Below, piece by piece: positions 6,738 through 16,562 of a DNA stretch of 64,000 bases (the first letter of the stretch is position 1; each line of letters begins with the position of its first letter). The stretch is from an uncultured Bacteroides sp. GTDB lineage: Bacteria; Bacteroidota; Bacteroidia; Bacteroidales; Bacteroidaceae. Below the pieces are notes generated by a model. It made no database searches and was not told the DNA's origin. It saw nothing but the letters and a program-made list of their open reading frames with translations. The stretch lies in contig CAQOGY010000009.1 of NCBI GenBank assembly GCA_948847595.1, forward strand, positions 43,732 to 107,731, given 5' to 3'. A program made the translations under genes and the position numbers.

Positions 6738-8765
6738 TTAATAACCCGGATTCTGGTCGAGAGAAGGCAGTCTTCTCATTTCGTTACGTGGTATGGGCAC
6801 CCAGACAGACCTTTTGTCAACCACCCTCGTCAGGAATGAGGAAGAACTAGGGATGACACGCTGGTAGTAGGTCTCTTTGGTTGCGCCGTCGGGATTCATT
6901 CCACGGATAGGTTCCTGCTCTGTCTCTTCATAAATACCCCAGCGGCGGACATCATAGAAACGTCTGTTTTCCCATAAAAACTCTACCATACGTTCGCGTT
7001 CTATCTGTTTCTGTACTTCCGGCGTACTGTTGAGTTGATTGGCTGTCAGCCCCGGCAGTCCGGCTCTGTAGCGGACTTGATTGAATGCTTTTTTAATTTC
7101 CTCTTTATCTCTGCTCATGGTATAAGGCTGACCGTCCAGTTCTACGGTGTGGGGGCCGGTCAGGTTGTTGAGTGCCTCCGCATATGATAGCAGGATTTCC
7201 GCATAGCGGATGATGGGATAGGCTTTCTGGATATGGCGGGCTCCGGTGCCGGTCCAGGCATCCATCGGGTTATTGTACTTTTTGATTACGTATCCGGTGA
7301 TGGGATAGTTGGGCGAAGTGGCGGTAACACCGCCACGACCGTCTTCATCCTGATAGTAGTACTTGGCTGTGTGGTTGTTGAGAGTCGAACTGGACAATGC
7401 CTGCCATACTGCCTCATTGAATCCTACAGATGCGTAGAACCGCATTTCACGATTGGCGTACATCTTATATACACCGGCGTTGAGGGGATAGCCGGAAAAG
7501 TTACGCGGTTCGGAAGTGAAGCCTGTCTCCGAGTAATATCCGTCGGCGGCGGCTTCTTCTTTCGTACGGCCGTCGTCCATCAGATAGGCGTCTACCACTT
7601 TCTGAGTGACGCAGAAACGTCCCCATCCACCCATCGAGGGAGGGAAAGAACCTTTGCTGATGGTTTCGTTGAGGTACGTCGTGTTTCTTCCCCAGATCAA
7701 TTCCGGGTTGATGGACGCTACGGCTTCGCCGGTAAAGATGTCCGAATAAGATTTGAAAGGGTCTATTCCGTTGGCTCCGTTCGGGTAGGCGTCATAGAAA
7801 TTGGGGTCGGAAGTGACTCCGGCGGGAAGCTCCGGCGTGTTGTCGTCTTTTGCATACGTATAGAGCTTGTACGCTCCCATATCCATCACCCGTTTTGCGG
7901 CGGCGGCAGCTACTGCCCACCGACTTTCGTCATATTGCTGGGAGACATAATGCACACCGTCGGTCTTGCGTTTCCAGTTGCCGAAATAGGAGCTGGCAAC
8001 AGGCCCCCCGTTGAATAGCGGGCTGGCGTGTATCAATCGCAGGCGGGCTACCAGGCCGAGTGCGGCTCCTTTGGTGGGGCGTCCGAAGTCCAGCGTGGAA
8101 ACATCCTGAGGCGAGGGCAGCAGCCGTGCCGCTTTTTCGAACTCCTCACAAGTATAGTTCATTGTTTCGTCATAGGTGGCTCTGGGGCGGTCGTAGTATT
8201 CGATAGGTTCGTTGGTATTCACTACTTCGTCTCCCAGCAAGATTGCCGGACCGTAATCGACCAAAAGATTGTAGTAGGCGAAGGCACGGATAAAACGTGT
8301 GTATCCTTCCAGTCTGAGCCGTTCCGAGTTTGTCAGGTCTTTCGGGCGGTCGAGGTTTTGCAGGATGCTGTTGCACTTACGGATAATTTTGTAGTATTTG
8401 CCCCATTGGTTCAGGTTGGGGGAGCCGTCTCCGAGGAAATCCTGTGTGATCTTTCCGTTGGCGAAATCCATGCCGTGATAGATATTGGCCGTTCCGCTTC
8501 CGGTCAGTCCGTTAAATCCTTCGTCGGTCGCCATCGGTCCTGGTGTGTACCCGTTACGGATGGTCTGTGCCTCATCCGGGAACATGGCTGCCGCTCCCCA
8601 CATATACGCTTCCATATATCGGGCATTGGTGAAAACCGAGTCGATGTTGAATTCATCATCAAAGTAATTGTCTATGTTTAAGAAGTTGCTGCAAGACGTT
8701 ACTAACATGACTGCCTGAACCAAGAAGAACGTTCTTGCTGTTTTTTTTATTAAGGATGTTTTCAT
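6738..8765 (-). CDS. SusD/RagB-family outer-membrane nutrient-binding lipoprotein
   Basis: Surface lipoprotein that caps its SusC partner and helps bind the substrate. Signal peptide with lipobox LVTSC, Cys at residue 25, followed by an N-terminal SusD region (FLNIDNYFDDEFNIDSVF, then four TPR-like helices with NSERLRLEGYTRFIRAFAYYN), and the C-terminal RagB/SusD signature IERERMVEFLWENRRFYDVRRWG with RNEMRRLPSLDQNPGY at the end. At 675 residues it is longer than classic SusD (about 550), with loops around residues 300-500 that may shape the binding site. It lies 27 bases downstream of the SusC gene and 20 bases upstream of the DUF1735/DUF4361 gene, so the three are co-transcribed. Confidence 0.95.
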   Translation of the reverse strand: MKTSLIKKTARTFFLVQAVMLVTSCSNFLNIDNYFDDEFNIDSVFTNARYMEAYMWGAAAMFPDEAQTIRNGYTPGPMATDEGFNGLTGSGTANIYHGMDFANGKITQDFLGDGSPNLNQWGKYYKIIRKCNSILQNLDRPKDLTNSERLRLEGYTRFIRAFAYYNLLVDYGPAILLGDEVVNTNEPIEYYDRPRATYDETMNYTCEEFEKAARLLPSPQDVSTLDFGRPTKGAALGLVARLRLIHASPLFNGGPVASSYFGNWKRKTDGVHYVSQQYDESRWAVAAAAAKRVMDMGAYKLYTYAKDDNTPELPAGVTSDPNFYDAYPNGANGIDPFKSYSDIFTGEAVASINPELIWGRNTTYLNETISKGSFPPSMGGWGRFCVTQKVVDAYLMDDGRTKEEAAADGYYSETGFTSEPRNFSGYPLNAGVYKMYANREMRFYASVGFNEAVWQALSSSTLNNHTAKYYYQDEDGRGGVTATSPNYPITGYVIKKYNNPMDAWTGTGARHIQKAYPIIRYAEILLSYAEALNNLTGPHTVELDGQPYTMSRDKEEIKKAFNQVRYRAGLPGLTANQLNSTPEVQKQIERERMVEFLWENRRFYDVRRWGIYEETEQEPIRGMNPDGATKETYYQRVIPSSSSFLTRVVDKRSVWVPIPRNEMRRLPSLDQNPGY

Positions 8766-8792
8766 TTTATCGTTTATCGGATGATGTATTTA

Positions 8793-11700
8793 TTAGAGAT
8801 TGACATATAATTGCAGGGAATAGGTGGAAGGGATGGGATATACACGGCCGTTCCAGCGTGCTTGTTCCGGATCGAAGAGTTTCACTTTATCCCATACATA
8901 GAGGTTGTTACCTACGAATTGGATATCCAGTGAAGAAACACCTATGCGTCTCAGAAAAGCTGTCGCAAGATGGTAGTTCAGGGTGATTTCCTGCAGGCGT
9001 ATGTAGCGTGAATCGCCCTGCCAAAAGGTGGATAACTGGCTGTTGTTGCTGTTATTTCCATATTGCAGGCGGGGGAAACGCGCGTTCGGGTTTTCGGCAA
9101 GGGATGGGTCGATCCCGTGTGCAATGGCATAATCTCTGGGAATCCATCGGTTGACTGGATTGGCTGCCAGGGTGAGTACGTTTCCGGTGTTACCCTCGAA
9201 GAAAGGCATGTACCCCATTCCGTTGAGGCGGGTTTCGTCGTTCACTGTCGTCTTTTGACCTACATAGAAAAAAGAGGTCTTGCCGGTTCCCTTGAACAAT
9301 ACACCCAGAGTCAGATTCTTGTAGCGGATTTCTGCCCCCAGGCCGTACATCAGCAGCGGATAAGTGCTGTGTGTCAACGGCACCATGTCCAGCTTGTCCA
9401 CCATACCGTCTCCATTGATATCCTTATATTTGATGTCACCGGGCATTACCTCTCCGAAAGTCTGCTTGGGACTGTATTTGATGTCATCTTCGTCCTTAAA
9501 CAGTCCGACTGCCTGATATCCGCGGATGGAATTGTACGGGAAATTATTGTATTCCAGATAGGGATACTCCAGATAAGCCTGCTCCCAGTTCTGTACTTTA
9601 TTTTTGGAGTAAGTGAAATTACCCCGTAAGGTGAAGCCGAAATCGGGAGTGAAATCCTGCGTGAAGCTGATGTTTCCGTCGGCACCGTAACTTTTCATTT
9701 TACCCACATTCGCGTATGGATTAGAGACCACTCCTACGAACTCGGGCACCTGTACCCGTTGCTGGAAAATACCGTTACGCTGATCATGGAAAATATCGAC
9801 AACGAAATCGATCTTGTTATTAAACAACTTTCCTTCAATACCCACATTGGACTTGATGGCCTTTTCCCACGCCAGATTATCAGCTCCGATACGTGTCTCA
9901 CCGATAATCTCGATGTCGGGAACGCCCCAAGCCGATCCGGTGCCCTCGTTCACTTTAGTAAGGTAGGGGAAGCGGACATCGGTAATCCGGTCGTTACCTA
10001 CCGAACCATACGAAGCTCTTATTTTAAGATAGTCGAGCCAGGGGAGCGCCTCTTGTATAAACTTGTAGCCGGTAGGTACCCAGCCCAATGCGACGGATGG
10101 GAAGAAACCGTATTGTCTGCCGGGCTGGAAGTTTTCGGAACCGGTATATCCGAAGTTGACGTCCAGCAGGTAAGTATCCTTGTAGCCATATGTAAACCGG
10201 CTGGATACTCCCTGATAGCGCAAGGGAATGGCTGATAAGTTGCTTGTAGCGTCGTCCGTGTCTTTAGAATCGCTGATGTAATAATAGACCAGCGCGGATG
10301 TCCGGTGATCTGTACCGAAAAGCCGGTCATAATTGAGCGTAGCCTCAAAGTGGTATTTGCGGTACTGGCGGGTGGACTTGCTGTACGAGGCTTTTTTCTC
10401 CTGTACGGTCTCCTGCATGATGAGTGATCCGTCGCTTGCTCTGCCCAGCGCATTGTAGAGGGCCGGCTGCACGCTTCTCCGTTCATTGAAGTAGCTGTGG
10501 ATATCGTATGCTCCCTGTACACGTAATTTAAGCCCGTTGATCAATTCGGAAAAGTCCTGATTGATTGCCAAAGTTGATTTGCCCTTGTACACTTCGTTGG
10601 CAGCCTTTCCCGTATGGTTGATCATGACATAAGGCGATGACAGCTCTCCGGCACCGCGTCCGGGCAGCATACCATTGGAATATTGGGTGGGAATGGACAA
10701 TGGAGTAAGCCGCGACTGTGCTCCCCATATATATTCGGTATTGGCTACGCCGGGCTGATTCAACTGGGAGAGGAATCCGTCAGAACCCAAATAAACTTTC
10801 GTTGATTTGGTCAGGTTCACGTCTAGATTGATACGGTAATTATAGGTGTTGTAGCTGACGTTCGAACTGTATATACTGTTCTTGTCTACCTTGTAGGCCG
10901 CACTTTCGTTTTTACCTCCCAGGCTCAGAAAATAACGTGCCACATCGCTTCCGCCACGTCCGCTTACATAATAAGTGTGCCGCCAGAATGTTTTGTTGAG
11001 TATCTCATCCTGCCAGTTTACGTTGGGATAGAGGTCGGGGTCGAGACCGTCGCGTATAATTCCCATTTCCGTATCGTCATACAAAGGTGTTTCGTTCCGT
11101 ACTGCTCTGGCTTCGTTTGCTAACTGCGCATACTCATAAGCTCCCAGATATTTCGGCAGACGGTTGAGGACGGACAGCGTGGTGTTGAAACGTCCGGTAA
11201 TCTGAATTTTGCCCGAAAGGCCTTTCTTGGTGTTGACCAATACGACTCCGTTGGCTCCCCTTACTCCGTACACGGCAGTTGCCGACGCGTCTTTCAGGAT
11301 GGAGAAACTTTCGACATCGGCAGGGTCGATGGTGTTGAGGTCGCCTTCCAGACCGTCAATCAGTACAAGGGCACTGCTGTTGGCTCCGAACGTACCGATA
11401 CCACGTACCCAGAAATCGGCGATATTCTGACCGGGCTCGCCACTGCTCTGCAAGGAAATGACACCGGCTGCCCTGCCTCCCAACAAGTTACTGATGGAAG
11501 GGGAGGGGGACTGGATATCTTTAGTGCTGACCGTCGTAATGGCACCTACCGAACTGATTTTCCGCTGAACGTTTCCCAGTGCGACGACAACCACTTCATC
11601 AAGGGAATTGTTGTCTTCAAGCAGTGTGACCGTTAAGTCGGTTTGGGGTTTGATGGCCACATGCTCCGACGGTTTGAAGCCGATAAAAGAAAATATCATT

Positions 11701-11921
11701 TTGTCTCCATAAACCACTTTCAGCTTGAAATTACCGTCATTGTCGGTTGTGGTACCTTTGGAGGGCTTGTCTTTGATGTATACCGATACGCCGGGCATGG
11801 ATAGCTTGTCCTTATCCACGACAGTTCCTGAAACGGTAAATTCCTGAACTTGCTGCGCGAAGGTTGTTGCCGAAAGCAATAAGCAGAACGACATTAAGTA
11901 TAAAATCTGTTTGATTTTCAT
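8793..11921 (-). CDS. SusC/RagA-family TonB-linked outer-membrane transporter
   Basis: TonB-dependent porin that imports oligomers delivered by its SusD partner. Order: signal peptide ending at about residue 22, carboxypeptidase-D regulatory-like domain (about 28-108), plug domain with the RagA signature ESFSILKDASATAVYGVRGANG (about 205-230), then a 22-strand beta barrel ending in the aromatic terminus YSLQLYVNL. At 1042 residues it is normal for SusC and lacks the N-terminal STN domain used for sigma/anti-sigma signalling, so control is not by that route. It starts 15 bases after the TIG/NHL gene and is followed by SusD after 27 bases. The substrate is not predictable; the operon encodes a phosphoesterase but no glycoside hydrolase. 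Confidence 0.96.
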   Translation of the reverse strand: MKIKQILYLMSFCLLLSATTFAQQVQEFTVSGTVVDKDKLSMPGVSVYIKDKPSKGTTTDNDGNFKLKVVYGDKMIFSFIGFKPSEHVAIKPQTDLTVTLLEDNNSLDEVVVVALGNVQRKISSVGAITTVSTKDIQSPSPSISNLLGGRAAGVISLQSSGEPGQNIADFWVRGIGTFGANSSALVLIDGLEGDLNTIDPADVESFSILKDASATAVYGVRGANGVVLVNTKKGLSGKIQITGRFNTTLSVLNRLPKYLGAYEYAQLANEARAVRNETPLYDDTEMGIIRDGLDPDLYPNVNWQDEILNKTFWRHTYYVSGRGGSDVARYFLSLGGKNESAAYKVDKNSIYSSNVSYNTYNYRINLDVNLTKSTKVYLGSDGFLSQLNQPGVANTEYIWGAQSRLTPLSIPTQYSNGMLPGRGAGELSSPYVMINHTGKAANEVYKGKSTLAINQDFSELINGLKLRVQGAYDIHSYFNERRSVQPALYNALGRASDGSLIMQETVQEKKASYSKSTRQYRKYHFEATLNYDRLFGTDHRTSALVYYYISDSKDTDDATSNLSAIPLRYQGVSSRFTYGYKDTYLLDVNFGYTGSENFQPGRQYGFFPSVALGWVPTGYKFIQEALPWLDYLKIRASYGSVGNDRITDVRFPYLTKVNEGTGSAWGVPDIEIIGETRIGADNLAWEKAIKSNVGIEGKLFNNKIDFVVDIFHDQRNGIFQQRVQVPEFVGVVSNPYANVGKMKSYGADGNISFTQDFTPDFGFTLRGNFTYSKNKVQNWEQAYLEYPYLEYNNFPYNSIRGYQAVGLFKDEDDIKYSPKQTFGEVMPGDIKYKDINGDGMVDKLDMVPLTHSTYPLLMYGLGAEIRYKNLTLGVLFKGTGKTSFFYVGQKTTVNDETRLNGMGYMPFFEGNTGNVLTLAANPVNRWIPRDYAIAHGIDPSLAENPNARFPRLQYGNNSNNSQLSTFWQGDSRYIRLQEITLNYHLATAFLRRIGVSSLDIQFVGNNLYVWDKVKLFDPEQARWNGRVYPIPSTYSLQLYVNL

Positions 11922-11936
11922 TGTGAGTTTACTTTG

Positions 11937-13262
11937 TTATTCGATAACCAATTTGCGAATGCGTGCATTACCCCAGTCTGCAATGTAAATGTCTCCCTGT
12001 TCATTGACAGCCACTCCCCAGGGATTCTTGAATAAGGACTCTACCGGTCCTCCGTCCTTGTATCCGGCGACGCCGGGCTGTCCGGCAACTGTCGTGACGA
12101 TATTGTCGGCAGATATCATGCGGATGCAATGGTTGCCATAGTCGGCTACGAACATATTGCCGTCGTTGTCAAACTTGATATCCTTGGGATAATTGAACAG
12201 GGCATCTTCAATCGGACCGTCACGGAAAGCGCTGCCGCCGGGAGCATTGAGACGCTTAAATCCGCCTGTCCCATCCGGATCGCGGAGGTCGAGCACCGAA
12301 ATCCCTTGTCTGTATGCGGTAGGGGCGTTGGAGTGAAGCGTTATATACAGAAGCCAGGGCTTCGCAGGATTAATCGCCTGTCCGTATTGTGATCCGCTGG
12401 GACCTTGATGGATAATGTGTCCTTCGAATGTGTTGGGATCTATTTTAGCGATCTTTCCATCACGGTATCGTGTATATAGATAGCCGTCATAAGGGCAGAA
12501 GGTGACGAAATTCTTGTATCTGTCGGCATCTACGATTGAGTTCAGATCCGACTGTGAGTATTTTATGTTACGCTGGCGGGGATACCAGGCTTCACGCGGA
12601 TCGAAGGTAAACGTCACTTCTTTGACCGACTCGTGTGCGGCGGTCAGCATTCCGGTGGCACGGTCCACCGTTAAGCCGTTGGCATATAAGATACGGTTGG
12701 CGGCATCTGCTTCAATGAGAGGAGTCACAATGTTCTGTTGTTCGTTTATCCGGGCGATTCCAAATGTACCGCCGTCACGCCATGACATGAAAAGATTGCC
12801 TTCGGCATCCAGATCAAGATATTTGCCATATACCTGAGCGGTGGAGAGTGTTCCGGCAAGGAAGCTCGTTTCACCGTTTCCGGTGACCGTGCTGACCAAT
12901 GCCTGTGTATGATAAGCATATGTTTCTTCGTAAGCGACGGAATCGGTGTCGACCACTACGGAGATACGGGGATTATCGCCCGGAAGGCGCGGTACAATGG
13001 CATAAATACGGCTTCCGCTTGATGAAACGACGGAGGCTCTGGCATTGTTGAAATATACTTTGATTTTACTCACATCGGTGCCGAAGTTTTTTCCGTCCAG
13101 AAGAATTTTGTCACGTGCTCCGCCTTCTTTGGGATAGAAGGAGGTCAGTACAATCGGTTGATCGGCTTGGTGGGCTTTCTCGGTGGGCTCACTGTAGCTT
13201 TCGCAACTTGATAAATAGAAGAAAGCTACCAGCCAGCAGGCTAGGGATAAGTAACGATTCAT
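11937..13262 (-). CDS. TIG (IPT) + NHL-repeat lipoprotein of the SusC/SusD operon
   Basis: Predicted lipoprotein (lipobox LSSC, Cys20). Residues about 38-120 form an IPT/TIG immunoglobulin-like domain (YPKEGGARDKILLDGKNFG). The remainder contains NHL-type beta-propeller blades: repeats such as DNDGNMFVADYGNHCIRMI, EQGDIYIADWGNARIRKL and GEVNLFMSWRDG-like segments. NHL propellers serve as binding platforms or, less often, as lyases; the family in polysaccharide-utilisation operons is usually treated as a surface binding protein. It sits between the PHP phosphoesterase (83 bases upstream) and SusC (15 bases downstream), in the same operon. The exact ligand is unknown, and an enzymatic role cannot be excluded. 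Confidence 0.82.
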   Translation of the reverse strand: MNRYLSLACWLVAFFYLSSCESYSEPTEKAHQADQPIVLTSFYPKEGGARDKILLDGKNFGTDVSKIKVYFNNARASVVSSSGSRIYAIVPRLPGDNPRISVVVDTDSVAYEETYAYHTQALVSTVTGNGETSFLAGTLSTAQVYGKYLDLDAEGNLFMSWRDGGTFGIARINEQQNIVTPLIEADAANRILYANGLTVDRATGMLTAAHESVKEVTFTFDPREAWYPRQRNIKYSQSDLNSIVDADRYKNFVTFCPYDGYLYTRYRDGKIAKIDPNTFEGHIIHQGPSGSQYGQAINPAKPWLLYITLHSNAPTAYRQGISVLDLRDPDGTGGFKRLNAPGGSAFRDGPIEDALFNYPKDIKFDNDGNMFVADYGNHCIRMISADNIVTTVAGQPGVAGYKDGGPVESLFKNPWGVAVNEQGDIYIADWGNARIRKLVIE

Positions 13263-13345
13263 AAAGTAATAATTTAAAATTAAACGATTATCCGCATGTA
13301 GTCCGTCGGATATCTTGATATTACATGGCTTTGATGACTGGAACT

Positions 13346-14437
13346 TTATAGTTTGATGGTGTAATCCAAACCTTTATCGGGGGCTACGATGAAGTTGGTA
13401 ACTTCAAAATTGCAGTCACCTCCTTTGATACCGTTTTCAAACTTCACAGAGATTGTATGCTGCGTATGTGGTTTCAATGTCATTTCGCGGAAATAGACCA
13501 AAGAAGGATTATGTGCGGTCTTTTTCAGTTTCAGTACCAGATCGGTAGCGTTCATGACAGAAAATGTCACTTCTTTTTCGGTGCGTTTCACTTCTTTTAT
13601 GTCTACGCATTTTTCAAAGAAGGGACGGAGGATTTCTTCACGCCCGATCACCAGTTCGCGGTAATAAACGGCGGTGCGGCGATTGTCGAGTGCTTCACGG
13701 ATACCTTCCGGAGAACGTTCTTTGGCAAAGACAAACGTCATCGTGCGGTGTTCGCCTTTTGAAAAATCATAGTCTGTCTGGATAGGCTGGTGGATATCGG
13801 AAGTTCCTATCATGGTCAGATTCTTGTCCAGACACCATTGAATGGCTTCGGGCATGAAAAGACCACCGTTGGCTACTTCAATGCCGTGCATGCAGCCGTC
13901 ATTGTAGAGTTGTGTATGCTCAGGCCACCACAGGGTGGAGTCCGGCTGCTGGCGTGCCCAGCCCGGATGATTCCAGAAGATAAAGGCTCCTTGTTTTTTT
14001 GCCTCATTGAAAGCGTCTTTATATGCCTTTTGTTCCAATGGATTGGAGTCGTTCAGGAAGATTGCATTAAAATGTCCCGGAGGCATGGAACGGGTGATTT
14101 CACTGCCTCTGATTAGAAGTATTCCTAACTTCTTCGCCTGCTTCTGAGACAGTTCATAAGAGCGGTTATGATCTGCTATAATGTCTTTTTTGTGCGGGCG
14201 GTACTCTATATGTTCTGTCAGAGAAATGGCATCCAGTCCTTCTCGATATGCTTCGTCTACACGTACGGTAGGCCATACCAGACCGTCCGAAAAAACACTG
14301 TGCATGTGAAAGTCACATTTTAAAGTAGTGTACCCGTTCAGATTGGGAACTTGAATCTCATTGCGGCGTTGCGCTTGTGCGCTCATTAAACACATTGCTG
14401 CCAGTGCAACTCCCATCAATACTTTTTTAATTTTCAT
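13346..14437 (-). CDS. Secreted PHP-domain metallophosphoesterase
   Basis: Exported hydrolase of the PHP family. A cleavable signal peptide ends in AQAQ near residue 23. The metal-binding motifs of the PHP fold are present: CDFHMHSVFSDG (about 41-52), SLTEH (about 73-77), a middle glutamate in IRGSE, the HPG motif in WNHPGW, and TSDIHQP later. PHP enzymes hydrolyse phosphate esters (histidinol phosphate, nucleotides, sugar phosphates) with two or three metals; here a periplasmic or surface phosphomonoester or diester substrate is inferred. It is the first gene of the SusC/SusD operon, with a promoter at 14536-14566. The C-terminal about 100 residues look like a beta-sandwich (HTQHTISVKFENG). 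Confidence 0.85.
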   Translation of the reverse strand: MKIKKVLMGVALAAMCLMSAQAQRRNEIQVPNLNGYTTLKCDFHMHSVFSDGLVWPTVRVDEAYREGLDAISLTEHIEYRPHKKDIIADHNRSYELSQKQAKKLGILLIRGSEITRSMPPGHFNAIFLNDSNPLEQKAYKDAFNEAKKQGAFIFWNHPGWARQQPDSTLWWPEHTQLYNDGCMHGIEVANGGLFMPEAIQWCLDKNLTMIGTSDIHQPIQTDYDFSKGEHRTMTFVFAKERSPEGIREALDNRRTAVYYRELVIGREEILRPFFEKCVDIKEVKRTEKEVTFSVMNATDLVLKLKKTAHNPSLVYFREMTLKPHTQHTISVKFENGIKGGDCNFEVTNFIVAPDKGLDYTIKL

Positions 14438-14535
14438 TTCTTTTGCTTTAAATTAGAGATTTGGTTTTCTTTTGGAATGCCTCTGTCCGGTCATTGGAAA
14501 ATGGTACTAAACATAGGCCCCTGTGTATTTTGGCG

Positions 14536-14566
14536 CAAATGTATATGCAAAAAAAAGACCTGCAAT
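14536..14566 (-). promoter_or_regulatory. Promoter of the PHP-TIG/NHL-SusC-SusD operon
   Basis: On the minus strand ATTG (14566-14563) and TACATTTG (14543-14536) are 19 bases apart, matching the Bacteroidales -33/-7 pattern. The expected leader to the ATG at 14437 is about 90 bases. No anti-sigma or hybrid two-component regulator lies next to the operon. Confidence 0.65.
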
Positions 14567-14702
14567 AGGCGCAGTAAAAGCTTAACGGGAACTTCACGGA
14601 AAAGAAATGTAATCGTTAACGTCTGTGAAAAATGTAACGCCTTTGTAAAGTGTGAGTGTCCTTGTAAACGGACATGAGTTGTTTTGTCTGTGTGGAAATA
14701 AA

Positions 14703-14760
14703 AAAGAAATGGATAGTCAATTTTATGCTGCAACGCATAAATTGGCTATCCATTTCTTTG
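14703..14760 (-). terminator. Long-stem terminator after the Na/Pi cotransporter
   Basis: AAAGAAATGGATAG-t-CAATTTATGC-type arms pair with GCATAAATTG-g-CTATCCATTTCTTT around a five-base loop, a stem of about 25 pairs with one or two mismatches. A-run and T-run edges allow termination of the minus-strand gene ending at 14778. Confidence 0.85.
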
Positions 14761-14777
14761 ATTGAGTTACTCTTTAT

Positions 14778-16475
14778 TTAAGAGGCTTTCTTCTCTTTTA
14801 CATCACTGCTGGCTTCTACCACATTCACTACATAGTCGCCTAGTTTCTCACATTCGGCGATAATATCCATATAATAGACTCCCATCTGATAATCATATTC
14901 CTTGTTGTTGACATCCAGAATATTCTGATTTTTCAGTTGGTTACGGTAGTTATTGATTTCGTTTTCGATGTTGAAAGACTTGTTGATATCAATGCTTTGG
15001 TGTTCCGGTTTCTCTACCACCACAATCATTTGTGCGAGGGCATCATCGGTCAGCTTCATCATGAAGTGGATGTGCTCGTATTGCTTTTCGGTAAAGTCCT
15101 GATTCGTCTGGCGTTTCCGGTTGATGGTGCGTGCCAGGTTGTAACAGCTGTCGCCGATACTTTCGATTTCCGTCACTTCGCGCAGCATGGCACGTATCTG
15201 CAACTTACTTTCAGAACTCAGACGCCCTTCGGATACCTGATTCAGATAATTGGCTATTTCAAGTTCCATGTTGTCGCTGATGTTCTCGTACTTTTCTACG
15301 CGGCTGAACAGCTTGTTAAAGTCATCGTCCTTTTCGGTGTGCATCAAGTCCTGCACCATTCCGAACATACGGTGGGTACGTTCTGCAAACAGGTGGATTT
15401 CCTTGCGTGCCTGCAGGATAGAAAGCTCCGCAGTAGAAAGCATACCGCCGGTGATAAACCGAAGGCGAGGTTCCTCGTCTTCCTCTTTCGGGTGGATTAA
15501 TGCGCATACGGTGCGTTCGATCAGTTTCACTCCCCATATCAGGATACATACGTTACAGATATTAAAGATAGAGTGGAAAGCGGACAGTTTATAAGAAATG
15601 GCTACTTCCGGATTATTGCTTTGGAAGAAGGTATCCACTACCCAGTTGACCAGTTCCATGAAAGGATGGAAGATGATCAATACCCAGATCACACCGAACA
15701 CATTGAAAACAAAATGGGCCAATGCTGCCCGCTTAGCCTGTGTGTTGGCTGTTAATGCGGCAAGATTGGCCGTGATGGTAGTTCCGATGTTTTCGCCCAG
15801 TACGAGCGCTGCTCCCAGTTCCAGACTGATCCAGCCGTTGGCGCACATAATTAATGTGATTGCCATCGTGGCGGCTGAGGCCTGTACGATCATAGTCAGT
15901 ATGGTACCGATGAATAAGAACAGGAGAATGGAGAAGAATCCCATATCCGTGTAGTTCTGTACGAAGGCGAGCATTTCCGGATTGGCGTTCAGGTCGGGAG
16001 CATTTGCTTTCAGGTAAGAAAGTCCCATGAAGAGGAAGGAAAAACCGAAAATGAATTCACCGATGGACTTGCGGTTGCTCTTGCCGGAGAAGATGAGCGG
16101 AAGGGCGATGGCCAGAAGTGGAAGAGCGAAAGCGGCCATATCAACCTTAAATCCGAAAATTGAAATAATCCATGCCGTAACCGTCGTACCGATATTGGCA
16201 CCCATGATGACACTGATGGACTCGGCCAGTGTAAGCAAACCGGCGTTGACGAAACTGACGACCATTACTGTTGTCGCCGAGGAGGACTGGATAAGGGCTG
16301 TGATCAACACTCCTGTTAATACCCCCGTTACCCGATTGGTGGTCATAGCTGTCAGGATACTTCGTAGCCTGTCACCTGCGACTTTTTGTAAGCCCTCGCT
16401 CATTATCTTCATGCCATAAAGGAAGAGCCCTAACGAGCCTATGAGCTTTAAAAAATCATAAAAAGAATATTCCAT
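14778..16475 (-). CDS. Na+/phosphate cotransporter (NptA-like) with C-terminal PhoU-like domain
   Basis: Inner-membrane sodium-driven phosphate transporter. Two inverted Na_Pi_cotrans repeats carry the paired signatures GVLITALIQSSSATTVM with GANIGTTVTAW (first) and IVQASAATMAI with GENIGTTITAN (second), spread over about ten membrane helices in residues 1-310. The C-terminal about 220 residues are a cytoplasmic PhoU-like helical domain (MFGMVQDLMH, EIESIGDSCYNLARTINRK), typical of the Bacteroidetes form (about 560 residues). It is transcribed alone, upstream of but not fused to the operon that begins with the PHP phosphoesterase. Family members can also export or take up phosphate; direction cannot be read from sequence. 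Confidence 0.92.
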   Translation of the reverse strand: MEYSFYDFLKLIGSLGLFLYGMKIMSEGLQKVAGDRLRSILTAMTTNRVTGVLTGVLITALIQSSSATTVMVVSFVNAGLLTLAESISVIMGANIGTTVTAWIISIFGFKVDMAAFALPLLAIALPLIFSGKSNRKSIGEFIFGFSFLFMGLSYLKANAPDLNANPEMLAFVQNYTDMGFFSILLFLFIGTILTMIVQASAATMAITLIMCANGWISLELGAALVLGENIGTTITANLAALTANTQAKRAALAHFVFNVFGVIWVLIIFHPFMELVNWVVDTFFQSNNPEVAISYKLSAFHSIFNICNVCILIWGVKLIERTVCALIHPKEEDEEPRLRFITGGMLSTAELSILQARKEIHLFAERTHRMFGMVQDLMHTEKDDDFNKLFSRVEKYENISDNMELEIANYLNQVSEGRLSSESKLQIRAMLREVTEIESIGDSCYNLARTINRKRQTNQDFTEKQYEHIHFMMKLTDDALAQMIVVVEKPEHQSIDINKSFNIENEINNYRNQLKNQNILDVNNKEYDYQMGVYYMDIIAECEKLGDYVVNVVEASSDVKEKKAS

Positions 16476-16562
16476 CTATAATAATTTTAGTGGTTGTTTG
16501 TTCTCTATCTGATTACTAAGTATATTTAGTCCCATGTTATTCACCTTATTAAAAAGACTACG

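Larger units (their letters stand above)
14438..14777. other. 340-base gap: operon promoter and convergent-side terminator, no gene
   Basis: Holds the promoter of the PHP/SusC/SusD operon (14536-14566) and the long hairpin that ends the Na/Pi cotransporter gene (14703-14759). Short open frames of 66-80 codons on both strands here lack recognisable features and overlap these signals. Confidence 0.7.

Noticed and set aside
14477..14733. Short open frames of 66-80 codons on both strands
   Set aside because: They overlap the operon promoter and the long terminator stem and show no domain or signal features.
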